From Deinococcus sp. Arct2-2 (lineage in GTDB: Bacteria > Deinococcota > Deinococci > Deinococcales > Deinococcaceae): a stretch of DNA of 53,948 bases. Below the pieces are notes generated by a model. It was not told the origin of the DNA and made no database searches. It worked only from the letters and a program-made list of their open reading frames with translations. Numbering within the stretch: position 1 is the first letter of the stretch; each line of letters begins with the position of its first letter. The position numbers and the translations under genes are program-made. Positions 13,908 through 21,648 of the stretch are shown here, one piece after another. The stretch spans positions 1 through 53,948 of the forward strand of contig NZ_SSNW01000031.1 of NCBI RefSeq assembly GCF_004801315.1. The letters run 5' to 3'.

Positions 13908-14079
13908 GGCTCTCTCACCCCCTCCCCGGCCCTCCCCCGCAAGGGGAGAGGGAGCAAACAGCCTCAGATTCTTGCCCTTGCTTTTAGCCTTCGCCCCTTG
14001 TGGGACTCGCAGAGCTGCGCAGCAGAGAGGGGCGCTGCACAGCAGCGGGGTGAGGGGAGTGAGCCTCAGCGATTGCCCT
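13894..14079. repeat. MITE-like palindromic element, copy B
   Basis: The ends are a perfect 19-bp inverted repeat: AGGGCAATCGCTGAGGCTC at 13894-13912 and its reverse complement at 14061-14079. Inside are the same C-rich and G-rich blocks as in copy A, plus an extra module ACTCGCAGAGCTGCGCAGCA after TTGTGGG near 14007. A CTTAGACCCTTAGAC tract follows to about 14097. The element overlaps the 3' end of the beta-lactamase-like gene and abuts the stop of the DHH gene. It has no coding capacity. Confidence 0.75.
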
Positions 14080-14090
14080 CCCTTAGACCC

Positions 14091-15110
14091 TTAGACAAAC
14101 ACTGCCCCCGTTCCATCTGCCCGCGCCAACTCCGCCCCAATGGCCGCGTCCAACTGTGGGCGTACTGCCGCGTAAGGCTCGGCCACCGTCGCGCCTGCTG
14201 CGGGCACATGGCCGCCGCCACCCAACGCCACCGCGATATTCTGGGCACTCACCTTGCCGCGAGAACGCAGCGACAGCTTCACGCGCTCGCCAAAATCTTT
14301 GACCATCACGGCCAACTCTGCTCCCTCCGAGGCGCGGAGCATGCCCACGTAGGATTCCACATCTTCCCAATTGCCTCCGGCCCGCTCTAGCATGGCGTCG
14401 TCTACGCGGGCCAGCACCACGCGCCCGCCGTGCAAAAACTCCATCGTACCCAGTACCTCGCGCAGCAGCAGGTAGTAGGTGCGCGGATTTTGGGCCATAG
14501 AATCGTTGATCCAGCCCAAGCGTGCGCCGTGTGCCAGCAGGCGGGCCGCGCACTCGAAGGTTTCGGGCGTGACGCTGTTGAAGCGGAAAGAGCCGGTATC
14601 GGTATTCAGGCCCAGCATCAGCGGAGTGGCCATCGCTTCAGTCCATGTGATGTTCAGCGCCTCTAGTACGTCGGCCACCATCATGGCGGCGGCGGGGCGG
14701 GCCGGGTCTACCAGCAGGGCGGTGGCCTGCCTGCGGTTGGTGCCGTGATGGTCAATGTTGATGACTGGCCCCGTAAACACGCTCAAGTCGGCCCCGGCCA
14801 CCCGTGAAGGATCGTTGTTGTCTACGTCCAGCACGACGGCCAGCGCGTTTTCGGGCCAAGATCCCAGCGGGGCGCTCAGTTCTCCGGGTTCGGGCAAAAA
14901 CGACAGGTAGCGCGGCACGTCCATCGGCGCGATCACCTGTTTGCCGAGGCTCCGCAGCGCCCGCGCCAGCCCCAGCACACTGCCAAGGGCGTCTCCATCC
15001 GGGCCTTCGTGGGCCAAAATCACCACTGGACCGCTGTGAGCGCGGAGTAGGCGCACAATCGCCGCGACTCCTTCTGCATAACTCGTGTCTCCATTTGCCG
15101 GATTGATCAT
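14091..15110 (-). CDS. DHH/DHHA1 phosphoesterase (NrnA-like)
   Basis: A 339-residue DHH-family phosphoesterase, most like bifunctional oligoribonuclease/pAp phosphatases that clear 2-5-nt RNAs and 3'-phosphoadenosine phosphate. Metal-binding motifs are all present: HEGPDGDALGS, LDVDNND, and the signature DHH within NIDHHGTN. A C-terminal DHHA1 domain ends with GGGGHVPAAGATV. The chosen ATG at 15110 follows a TATACT box by 6 nt. The longer frame to 15197 would overlap that promoter. Nano-RNA degradation is a likely role but DNA exonuclease or cyclic-dinucleotide phosphodiesterase activity is also found in the family. The last codons touch the intergenic repeat. Confidence 0.88.
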   Translation of the reverse strand: MINPANGDTSYAEGVAAIVRLLRAHSGPVVILAHEGPDGDALGSVLGLARALRSLGKQVIAPMDVPRYLSFLPEPGELSAPLGSWPENALAVVLDVDNNDPSRVAGADLSVFTGPVINIDHHGTNRRQATALLVDPARPAAAMMVADVLEALNITWTEAMATPLMLGLNTDTGSFRFNSVTPETFECAARLLAHGARLGWINDSMAQNPRTYYLLLREVLGTMEFLHGGRVVLARVDDAMLERAGGNWEDVESYVGMLRASEGAELAVMVKDFGERVKLSLRSRGKVSAQNIAVALGGGGHVPAAGATVAEPYAAVRPQLDAAIGAELARADGTGAVFV

Positions 15111-15116
15111 CAGAAA

Positions 15117-15122
15117 AGTATA
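15117..15122 (-). promoter_or_regulatory. -10 box of the DHH phosphoesterase gene
   Basis: TATACT on the minus strand, then TTTCTG, then ATG. It is the best match to consensus among the leaderless promoters seen here. Confidence 0.6.
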
Positions 15123-15182
15123 AGCGGGCGAGGTGAGAGGGCCGCCGCTGGGGGAATTCGGCCCCCATCCAGCTGACTCAAT

Positions 15183-15929
15183 ATGTTGGCCGTACACGCT
15201 ATCCTGACCGGTGTGCCCGCCCGACTCAATTTGGCCGCGTTGACTGCCGAGGAACTTCAGGTTCTTTACGGCGTCAACGGTGCCCAGTCGGTGCTGCCCG
15301 ATGTGAGCCGGGCACGGCTAGAAGGCCGAACTCTGGCGGGGCCAGATATTCAGACCACCCTAACTTTTACGCCCTTGCCGGAAAGTGGGTGGGGCGCTTC
15401 GCCAGAGCAGACGCGGGCGCTGGCTGCCGAAGACGCCGCCCTCCGCGCACTGGGGGCACAGAAACTCGGCGTGCAGTACGCGCCGCTTATCAGTGGAGCG
15501 CGGCATCAACGGGCCTACCTGCTGGAACCCGATACGGCGCTGGCCCTGCGCTGGAGCGAAACGCCCGACACCACCCACAGTCCGCACGGGCAAACGCCGC
15601 CGCCGTTTGTTCAGGCGGTCACTTGGCTCAAAGATCGGGCCAGCGGCGTCGCCTGCGTGCTCACCACCGCCGCTCCGCAACCGCCCACCCCAACCCTCAG
15701 CGAGCAAATAGACCTGCACAGGCATCCCGCCCTGACCGCCGCTGCCCTGCTGGACGCGCACCGGGCGCATGTGCTGAGGCATGGGCGCGGCCAAAAACTG
15801 ACTCCCACCGAGAATGCCGCCGAGGGCTGGGGAAAAGCATGGCAAGCGGTATACGCCCTGAATGTCGCGGCATGGACGCGCCGGGGATTGCTACTAGACG
15901 TTGTTCCGGATGAAGGCGAACGGGCCTGA
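15183..15929 (+). CDS. Protein of unknown function
   Basis: I do not recognise this 248-residue protein. Codon use is like that of its neighbours, the frame is long and continuous, and no overlapping frame looks better, so it is probably real. It starts with a hydrophobic helix-like stretch (LAVHAILTGV), has no clear signal peptide or membrane segment, and ends with a charged tail. A proline-rich section lies near residue 165. It is divergent from the DHH gene. An alternative start is the in-frame GTG at 15213, which has TATCCT 7 nt upstream and would remove 10 residues. Confidence 0.65.
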   Translation: MLAVHAILTGVPARLNLAALTAEELQVLYGVNGAQSVLPDVSRARLEGRTLAGPDIQTTLTFTPLPESGWGASPEQTRALAAEDAALRALGAQKLGVQYAPLISGARHQRAYLLEPDTALALRWSETPDTTHSPHGQTPPPFVQAVTWLKDRASGVACVLTTAAPQPPTPTLSEQIDLHRHPALTAAALLDAHRAHVLRHGRGQKLTPTENAAEGWGKAWQAVYALNVAAWTRRGLLLDVVPDEGERA

Positions 15930-15989
15930 GTCTCTCCTCAACTCGCCTCCCATCTGAACAGCCCGCCTGCCCCACCGCCCGCCCTGCGG

Positions 15990-15995
15990 CATAGT
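15990..15995 (+). promoter_or_regulatory. -10 box of the HAD hydrolase gene
   Basis: CATAGT, then GCGGCCC, then ATG at 16003. It matches the tandem-repeat gene promoter nearly base for base. Confidence 0.5.
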
Positions 15996-16002
15996 GCGGC
16001 CC

Positions 16003-16629
16003 ATGACCGATCCTGCCCCCACCCCCGCCCGCCACGTCGCCTTCGATTGGGGCGGCGTCTTCACGATTGGCACCTTCGATGGCCGCTCGACTCAGAATGT
16101 GGCCGACCGCAGCGGCGTAGAAGTGGAAAAAGTCTGCGAAAGCTATTTCCGGCATGTGCGGCAACTGGAAGTCGGCGCGTGGACACTGCCCCACTTCTGG
16201 ACGGTGATGCAAGAGGAAACGGGCGTGCAGATGCCGTATGCCGAGTTCGAGGCGCTGTATTTGGGCAGTATTTTGGACAATTTGCCCATGTACACCAGCC
16301 TCGCGGCCCTGCCTGCGGGCGTGCGCGTGGGCTTACTTAGCAACAACTACCCTGTCGTCAGCGATCATCTGCGCCGCGATCCCCGCTTCGCCCGGTTCGA
16401 CGCCTTGGTGTTCAGCAATGAATTGGGCCAGAAGAAACCGCACCCCGATTCCTTCGAGGCACTGGAACGGGCCATGCAGCACCCCGCTGGGGCCGTCGCT
16501 TTTGTAGATGACGTGCAGGAAAACATAGACGCCGCCAACGCTTACGGCTTTCACGGCATCTTGTATCACCACGAGCAGCACGCGAAGTTTGAAGCAGAAC
16601 TGGCCGCGTGGCTGGGCGGCGACAGCTAG
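16003..16629 (+). CDS. HAD-superfamily hydrolase
   Basis: A 208-residue haloacid-dehalogenase-type phosphatase. Motif I is FDWGGVFT, where the first Asp is the nucleophile and the usual second Asp is Gly, as in the FDxGGV subgroup. Motif II is LLSNNYP, motif III centres on the Lys of GQKKPHPDSF, and motif IV is FVDDVQENI. The cap insertion after motif I is small and helical. This places it with the HAD-IA/YihX-like group that acts on small phosphorylated metabolites; the substrate is not evident. The ATG at 16003 is preferred over the GTG 9 nt upstream because of the -10 box position. A clear intrinsic terminator follows. Confidence 0.88.
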   Translation: MTDPAPTPARHVAFDWGGVFTIGTFDGRSTQNVADRSGVEVEKVCESYFRHVRQLEVGAWTLPHFWTVMQEETGVQMPYAEFEALYLGSILDNLPMYTSLAALPAGVRVGLLSNNYPVVSDHLRRDPRFARFDALVFSNELGQKKPHPDSFEALERAMQHPAGAVAFVDDVQENIDAANAYGFHGILYHHEQHAKFEAELAAWLGGDS

Positions 16630-16656
16630 AGCTTACCCTTGCAGATTCAACTTTAG

Positions 16657-16681
16657 TGCCGTCCTTCGGGGCGGTTTTTTT
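16657..16681 (+). terminator. Intrinsic terminator of the HAD hydrolase gene
   Basis: GCCGTCC, a TTCG loop and GGGCGGT form a stem with one G-U pair, followed by seven T's. This is a textbook Rho-independent terminator. Confidence 0.85.
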
Positions 16682-16711
16682 GTCTCTGGATTGGGCAATA
16701 CAGAGTTTCAC

Positions 16712-16735
16712 TGGTGTCGCCCTTGACCTTCCTTA
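16712..16735. repeat. Left remnant of the intergenic repeat split by the IS cluster
   Basis: CCCTTGACCTTCCTTA at the edge of the IS630-like element matches the start of the repeat tract seen whole near 35176 (TTTGACCTTCCTTAGACCC). The other half lies at 21651-21673. Confidence 0.6.
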
Positions 16736-16742
16736 TACCAAA

Positions 16743-17450
16743 CTAAAATGAGTCCAGAACATGTTTAATCCAGGGGAAAAGGGTCAGCGATTTGACTTCT
16801 TCGGGATTGCGTTGGAGCCGGACACACTCTGCGGCGATCAAATCCTCCACCTCTTGAAGGGTGTTGAGGGTCTGGTTGGCGATGGGCAGTTTGAGCTTGG
16901 TCACCATCGGTTCAGCGGGGGACAGTTCCGGCGTATACGCCGGAAACGGGAGCAAGAACAGATTGGCGGGCACCTTGAGTTTTTGGCTGGTGTGCCAGCC
17001 CGCCTGATCGAGCAAGACGACGATCAGTTGCTGCTGATGTGGATCAATCAACCGGCTGAACTCGTCCAGCGCGACGTGCATCAGAGGAATGCTGACACTC
17101 GGCAGGATCAAGAAGTCGCTCTGTCCGGTCTGGGGTTCAACAAAGATGTAGGTATAGAGCCACTGATATTGACGACGCTGAGCGATGACGGGCCGCTGCC
17201 CTCGAAGCGCCCAGAGGCGCTTCAAGACGGGTTTCAGACCGAAGCGCCCTTCATCCTGCACCCACAACCGCACCTGTTTTTCAGGGTACGCGGCACGGGC
17301 CGTGCTCAGGGCCGCTTGGACTTTTTTATCCAGATCGCCTGTTCCTCTGGGGTCGCCGCCTGAACATGAGTTGGGCGCGGCACTTGCACTGTGAACCCCA
17401 GCTTCCTCAAGCACCCCCAAGCACACACCGACGTCATCTCGACTGCCCAC
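16743..17450 (-). CDS. IS630-family transposase, catalytic part (orfB frame)
   Basis: This frame holds the DDE domain: VQDEGRFGL with the first Asp-Glu, LLDQAGWHTS with the second Asp, and LSPAEP with the catalytic Glu. It is the C-terminal portion of the IS630 transposase and lacks the DNA-binding domain, which is in the overlapping upstream frame. The real product most likely begins in the other frame and enters this one by a -1 shift at the AAAAAAG heptamer (17321-17327). Codons 5' of about 17330 in this frame are probably not translated. The stop codon lies inside the terminal inverted repeat. Confidence 0.8.
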   Translation of the reverse strand: MGSRDDVGVCLGVLEEAGVHSASAAPNSCSGGDPRGTGDLDKKVQAALSTARAAYPEKQVRLWVQDEGRFGLKPVLKRLWALRGQRPVIAQRRQYQWLYTYIFVEPQTGQSDFLILPSVSIPLMHVALDEFSRLIDPHQQQLIVVLLDQAGWHTSQKLKVPANLFLLPFPAYTPELSPAEPMVTKLKLPIANQTLNTLQEVEDLIAAECVRLQRNPEEVKSLTLFPWIKHVLDSF

Positions 17451-17806
17451 TGCTCATGGACATAGCCTTGGACTTTCTGACTCGTCCAGAGGCCACCCGC
17501 TTCGGGTGGCCTCTGAAGCACTTGAAACAACTGCTCTTGCTGCTCCGCATTGAGCGCAGGAGCCGATGTATTCCAACGCCGTTTGTCCACGACCAGCGCT
17601 GGTCCACCGGCGTTATACGCCCGAACCAACGTGCTGATCGTCGTGCGCGAAAAACTCGTGACCGCTTTGATCTCTGGAATCGTTAGCCCTTTGCTTTTCA
17701 GCCACAAGATGTGCCAGCGGGAGCGCTCCACCGCTCGCTCGGCTTGGCGATAGGCCAACTCCAACTCGTCGGACGTCTGATGCGGAAACAGCAAGGCAGG
17801 TCTCAT
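17306..17806 (-). CDS. IS630-family transposase, DNA-binding part (orfA frame)
   Basis: A 166-residue N-terminal portion with a helix-turn-helix (LTIPEIKAVTSFSRTTISTL near residues 40-60) and a second winged-helix-like region, LWTSQKVQGYVHEQW, typical of IS630/Tc1 transposases. It ends soon after the slippery stretch ATA AAA AAG. Reading -1 there (GAT AAA AAA GTC) joins it smoothly to the catalytic frame. ATG start at 17806. Confidence 0.8.
   Translation of the reverse strand: MRPALLFPHQTSDELELAYRQAERAVERSRWHILWLKSKGLTIPEIKAVTSFSRTTISTLVRAYNAGGPALVVDKRRWNTSAPALNAEQQEQLFQVLQRPPEAGGLWTSQKVQGYVHEQWAVEMTSVCAWGCLRKLGFTVQVPRPTHVQAATPEEQAIWIKKSKRP
17321..17327 (-). promoter_or_regulatory. Candidate -1 frameshift heptamer A AAA AAG
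   Basis: On the coding strand the heptamer is in the zero-frame phasing required for tandem -1 slippage (X XXY YYZ). It is placed exactly where the two transposase frames must join. Confidence 0.6.
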
Positions 17807-17834
17807 CGTTGGAACTCAGTTTAATCCCGTATAA

Positions 17835-18795
17835 GAGACTGTCTGGAAAGCGTGGTTGCAGGGGGTTTTGAGAGATTATACAATTTTTTCATGCGTGCGC
17901 GAACGTATTCCACGGACACCAGCGATGCCGAGTGGGGGCTGCTCGAACCCCTCATTCCTGCGCCAAAACCCGGTGGGCGTCCCGCTCATATCGCTCGCCG
18001 CGACAGCATGGATGAGATCTTCTCCGTGAAACGAGGTGGGGTGTCCTGGCGCTTGTTGCCCGTTGATTTTCCCCACTGGAAGACGGTGTATGACTCTTTT
18101 CGACAATGGAAGCAGAGCGGGCTGTGGGAGGGCATGAATGATGCCCTCCGAGCTCAGGTGCGCGAAGCAGAGGGGAGAAATGCGGTACCCAGCGCTGGAA
18201 TCGTCGACTCGAGGAGCGTGAAAACCTCGCAAAAAGGGGGGTCCGAGGTTACGACGGTGGCCAGAAAGTCAACGGACGAACACATCATCTGATCGTCGAT
18301 ACCCTGGGCCTCCTACTCCGGGTCAAGGTTCTACCCGCACACATCACCGACCGAGAAGGCAGCCAGCAACTCCTGCAGGAGTTGCGTCAGCACCAGCCCC
18401 ACATGAAACTCCACCTCTTTGCCGACGGTGGAGACAAAGGCAAATGGGAAGGCTGGGTCAACACGACCCTCGGTTACACTGTGGAGACCCTCGCAGCGCT
18501 CCGACGCCAATACCCGTGGGTAGTGGCTCCCAAAGGGCCAGGAACTGACCGAGCAGCAGATCAACACCTTTCGTGGGCACCGCGGCTTCGTGGTGATCAA
18601 GAAGCGCTGGGTGGTGGAGCGCAGCTTCGCGTGGCTGTCCGTTGACCGTCGACTCAACCGTGAATACGACCTCCTGCCCGAGACGACCGAGGCATTCATC
18701 CAGCTCTCCTTCATCCGTCGTATGATTCGCAGACTCGCTGCTTTTGCCCAGCAGAACGCAGTTCCTACCTGATTCTCAGCTTTCCAGACAGGCTC
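17835..18795. mobile_element. IS5-family (IS427-like) insertion sequence, decayed
   Basis: The ends are 17-bp inverted repeats with one mismatch: GAGACTGTCTGGAAAGC at 17835-17851 and the complement of GAGCCTGTCTGGAAAGC at 18779-18795. The element abuts the IS630-like element on the left and the next IS on the right. The flanking trinucleotides (TAA, TCA) do not match, so a simple target duplication is not visible. Its transposase carries two damaging changes. Confidence 0.82.
17891..18772 (+). pseudogene. IS5-family transposase, frameshifted and interrupted
   Basis: The N-terminal part (SDAEWGLLEPLIP, then GIVDSRSVKT with the first catalytic Asp) ends in the A5G6 run at 18231-18241. There a -1 shift gives the expected continuation GYDGGQKVNGR; this shift is normal for the IS427 group and may be programmed. 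The second part contains LFADGG with the second Asp. Near 18493 one extra G shifts the frame again, and in the restored frame a TAG at 18521-18523 replaces an expected Tyr codon (R-S-D-A-N-T-R-G-stop-W-L-P). The last part (VVERSFAWL with the catalytic Glu, ending at 18772) is otherwise intact. The two later lesions are not programmed, so this copy is probably dead. Confidence 0.82.
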
Positions 18796-18813
18796 TCAGC
18801 TGGACTTTAGCCA

Positions 18814-18849
18814 TTGACAGAGGGAGCAGCCTACTGCTCCCTCTGTCAA
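18814..18849 (+). repeat. Perfect 16-bp stem-loop before the transposase
   Basis: TTGACAGAGGGAGCAG, loop CCTA, CTGCTCCCTCTGTCAA. It starts inside the inner edge of the terminal repeat and ends 8 nt before the transposase ATG. It could limit translation from outside transcripts, as hairpins do in some IS elements. Confidence 0.75.
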
Positions 18850-18857
18850 ACTTGAGC

Positions 18858-20213
18858 ATGACACGGCTTCCGAAGTGGTTCACTGCGGTTCTGGAAGGAT
18901 TCGCTCCGTTATTCTCGGCGCGCATCTGGCCGCAGGTGCAACTCTTGGTGGTCGGGGCGCTACTCTCTCCTGGAAAACGGACAGTGACCGCGGCGTTGCG
19001 GGTGCTCGGTTTGGCAGACGATCCGAGGTTCGGGACGTTTCACCGCCTTTTGAATCGGGCGCGCTGGTCCAGTCTCCAAGCCAGTCGCGTGCTGCTCGGT
19101 CTACTGCTGATGGCCTTGGTGCCCTCAGGGCCGCTCGTCCTCGGTTTGGACGACACCATAGAACGACGCACTGGAGCCAAGATCAGTGCCAAGGGCATTT
19201 ACCGGGATCCAGTACGGTCCAGCCACGGGCATTTCGTCAAAGCCAGCGGGCTCCGCTGGCTGAGCTTGATGCTGCTGACCCCCATTCCCTGGGCCCATCG
19301 CATCTGGGCGCTGCCATTCCTGACGGCACTGGTGCCGTCACAGCGGTACCACGAAGAACGCGGTCACCGGCACAAGACCTTGACCGACTGGGCTCGGCGG
19401 ATGCTGCGCTTGGTACAGCGGTGGTGTCCTGGACGGCCACTGATCGTGGTGGCAGACGGCGCGTATGCCAGTATTGCTTGGCTCCATGACCTCCAGCAGG
19501 GCCAGCCGATCACGGTCATCACCCGTCTTCGCTTGGATGCAGCTCTCTACGACCCCGCATCAGAACGCGGGGCCGGCCAGATGGGCCGGCCCCGGCTGAA
19601 AGGCAACCGCCTCCCAACCCTGGCCTCCCTGCTTCAAGATCCAGAGACGCGCTGGGAGCGCGTCCAGGTGGGCTGCTGGTATGGGGAGAACCGCCGCGAG
19701 GTCGAGATCGTTTCTCGAACCGCGGTCTGGTATCACACCGGTCTCCCACCCCTTCCGGTGCGCTGGGCGCTGATCCGTGATCCCAAAGGGAGATGCTCCA
19801 CTCAAGCGCTGCTGTGTACGGATCTTTTGCAGACCCCCATCCAGATCCTGGAGCACTTTGTGCAGCGTTGGCAGCTTGAAGTCACCGTTGAAGAGGTTCG
19901 GGCTCACCTGGGCGTGGAAACGCAGCGGCAATGGACTGACCTCGCCATTGCCAGAACAACCCCAGCGTTGCTGGGGCTGTTCTCTCTCGTCACCCTGATG
20001 GCCCACGAACGCTGGAAGAGTCATGACGTCTGGGTTCGTCGAGCCGCTTGGTATGACAAGACCCTGCCGACCTTCGTTGATGCGCTCGCCGAAGTTCGGC
20101 GAGCCTTGTGGAAGGTGCCGACTTTTCGCACATCTGCACCAGAACGCGAAATGGTTCAAGTCCCACTTGAGTTCATTGAGCGCCTCACAGATGCGCTCTG
20201 CTATGCCGCCTGA
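18858..20213 (+). CDS. DDE transposase of the third IS
   Basis: A 451-residue transposase. The N-terminal helical region (LLVVGALLSPGKRTVTAAL) is followed by LVLGLDDTIER with Asp98-Asp99, VVADGAYAS with the second Asp, and VTVEEVRAHLGVE with the likely catalytic Glu. This order fits the IS4/IS701-related DDE fold. The ATG at 18858 is chosen because the frame upstream of it belongs to the IS end and the previous element. The frame is intact, so the element may be active. It contains a G-rich insertion (GAGQMGRPRLKG) in the middle. Confidence 0.8.
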   Translation: MTRLPKWFTAVLEGFAPLFSARIWPQVQLLVVGALLSPGKRTVTAALRVLGLADDPRFGTFHRLLNRARWSSLQASRVLLGLLLMALVPSGPLVLGLDDTIERRTGAKISAKGIYRDPVRSSHGHFVKASGLRWLSLMLLTPIPWAHRIWALPFLTALVPSQRYHEERGHRHKTLTDWARRMLRLVQRWCPGRPLIVVADGAYASIAWLHDLQQGQPITVITRLRLDAALYDPASERGAGQMGRPRLKGNRLPTLASLLQDPETRWERVQVGCWYGENRREVEIVSRTAVWYHTGLPPLPVRWALIRDPKGRCSTQALLCTDLLQTPIQILEHFVQRWQLEVTVEEVRAHLGVETQRQWTDLAIARTTPALLGLFSLVTLMAHERWKSHDVWVRRAAWYDKTLPTFVDALAEVRRALWKVPTFRTSAPEREMVQVPLEFIERLTDALCYAA

Positions 20214-20237
20214 CACTCCTCAATGGCCAAAGTCGAG

Positions 20238-20241
20238 CTAA
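20238..20241. repeat. Target-site duplication CTAA (left)
   Basis: CTAA directly before the left IS701-type end. The same CTAA follows the right end at 21649-21652. It fits the YTAR preference known for IS701 elements. Confidence 0.65.
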
Positions 20242-21648
20242 TACTACAGTTGCAGTTAGTGGGCGGAGAGCCAGCGTTGTTGACGTTGGCGATGACACCG
20301 TTGGGCTCGTGCCTGGTGGCGTCTTCGCCAGCCCGACCATTCCCAGACCCGCCGGGTGAGCTGGTGGTGCGGGAGAACCAAGCGCAACAGACGGCGCACC
20401 TCAGGAACCGTCAATGGAATCAACTCAGGGTCGTTGACAGCCCCCCCTTTTTTTCGTGGGCGGTGACCACGGTCAGGAAAGCGTGGGCCAACATGGCGAG
20501 CGTGATATGTCGGTACCAGCCCACCCACGAGCGCACTTCATAGTGATCCAACCCCACCTCACCCTTGGCCATCTCAAAGGCCACTTCTATTGCCCAGCGT
20601 GATCCAGCGGCCAGCACAACCTCTGACAAGGTCGTGCTGGAGGGTGCGAAGGCCAGGTAATACGCGAGGTCTGTGGGGTCTTTGAGCGAGCGACGGACGA
20701 GCACCCAACGCTCGAATCCAGCGGGCAGGATCGGCCCGAGTCCTGCCGACACGGCGGGACCCATCAACTGGGTGACACTGACCCAAGCCCACTCAAAGAG
20801 GCGGTCTCCCTTGCTCCCGGAACCGGCACTCCAGGTCTGCCACTGATCCGGCTCAAACTGCTGAGCGACATCGGCCACCTGGGTTTGCTTGGGACCAGAC
20901 TGGTCCCAAGTCCACACAGAGCAATTCGACGCCACGGCCAAGACATACGGTTGCTGACGCTGTTCGAGGAAGCTACGGACGTTGGACGCCGAATACACCG
21001 CATCGCCAGTGACCCAGGCGGCGTGCACGCCGCCTGTAAAAGCCCGCTCAACCATGGCGAGCGCGAGTTGTGGCTTGGTCGCGGCCCCAACAGTCTCAGG
21101 AATCTGAGCCGCTGCACACCGGGCAGGATCATCCACCCAGCTTTTGGGCAAAAAGAGCTCGCGGTCGATCAGGGCCGTGCCATGAGGCGTGGCGTAGGCG
21201 AGGAAGACCCCAATTTGACAGTTTTCAACTCGCCCAGCAGTGCCGCTGTACTGCCGTTGGACACCAGCGGATTGCGTGCCTTTCTTGAGAAAGCCGGTTT
21301 CATCGAGGATCAGCACCGCTTCGGGGGTCTGAAGGTGCTTGAGTACGTACTCGCGGAGGTCGTCACGAACGACCTCCGCATCCCACTGCGCCGTGGACAA
21401 CAAGCGCTGCACGCCGAAGGGCGTGCGCTCACCGATCTGCTCGGCGATCTGCCAGCCGTTCTTGCGCTCAATCGGGCTGAGGAGGGCTTGCAAGTACGCG
21501 AGGGCCCGCTGACGTTGTTCACTGCGGGTGAACCGGGGCGCAATCCGTTGGTGGAGCACGTGGAGGTCAGCCCACCATTGACGAGGTTGAGCCAGAGGCG
21601 AAGAGCTCGACATGCTTCAATCTAACGCTCTCAACTGCAACTGTATTA
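20242..21648. mobile_element. IS701-family insertion sequence
   Basis: Inverted ends TACTACAGTTGCAGTT (20242-20257) and the complement of TAATACAGTTGCAGTT (21633-21648) differ by one base, and the element is flanked by CTAA on both sides. The transposase reads leftward. The right flank continues directly into the intergenic repeat (AAGACCCTTCGACCC). Confidence 0.85.
20420..21613 (-). CDS. IS701-family transposase, C-terminus in another frame
   Basis: A 397-residue product of the long frame. [12 protein letters not shown] (Asp104), [10 protein letters not shown] (Asp204) and [18 protein letters not shown] (catalytic Glu) are the DDE residues of the IS701 group. Near the end the frame crosses A7G7 (20441-20454 on the plus strand as C7T7). 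After it, the expected family C-terminus ([14 protein letters not shown] and a basic W-R-R-R-H-Q-A-R-A stretch) is found in the -1 frame, ending at 20256. So either one base has been lost or gained in the homopolymer, or the shift is programmed as in some IS families. The core domain is complete in either case. ATG start at 21613. Confidence 0.82.
   Translation of the reverse strand: MSSSSPLAQPRQWWADLHVLHQRIAPRFTRSEQRQRALAYLQALLSPIERKNGWQIAEQIGERTPFGVQRLLSTAQWDAEVVRDDLREYVLKHLQTPEAVLILDETGFLKKGTQSAGVQRQYSGTAGRVENCQIGVFLAYATPHGTALIDRELFLPKSWVDDPARCAAAQIPETVGAATKPQLALAMVERAFTGGVHAAWVTGDAVYSASNVRSFLEQRQQPYVLAVASNCSVWTWDQSGPKQTQVADVAQQFEPDQWQTWSAGSGSKGDRLFEWAWVSVTQLMGPAVSAGLGPILPAGFERWVLVRRSLKDPTDLAYYLAFAPSSTTLSEVVLAAGSRWAIEVAFEMAKGEVGLDHYEVRSWVGWYRHITLAMLAHAFLTVVTAHEKKGGLSTTLS

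Larger units (their letters stand above)
16736..17831. mobile_element. IS630-family insertion sequence
   Basis: Inverted ends of about 33 bp are visible: CTTATACCAAACTAAAATGA on the left and CTTATACGGGATTAAACTGA as the reverse complement of the right end. They share roughly two thirds of their bases. TA dinucleotides flank both ends, which fits the TA target of IS630/Tc1-type elements; the exact TA cannot be fixed because both ends read TTATAC. The element encodes one transposase split over two overlapping frames. Confidence 0.8.
18798..20239. mobile_element. IS element with IS4/IS701-like transposase
   Basis: The ends form a 20-bp inverted repeat with two mismatches: AGCTGGACTTTAGCCATTGA at 18798-18817 and the complement of AGCTCGACTTTGGCCATTGA at 20220-20239. 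The element starts 2 bp after the IS5-like end. A neighbouring IS701-type element has inserted so close to its right end that the target duplication CTAA shares bases with it. I cannot name the family with certainty. Confidence 0.8.

Noticed and set aside
17835..18795. A target duplication for the IS5-like element
   Set aside because: Flanking bases (TAA left, TCA right) do not match, so no duplication is claimed.
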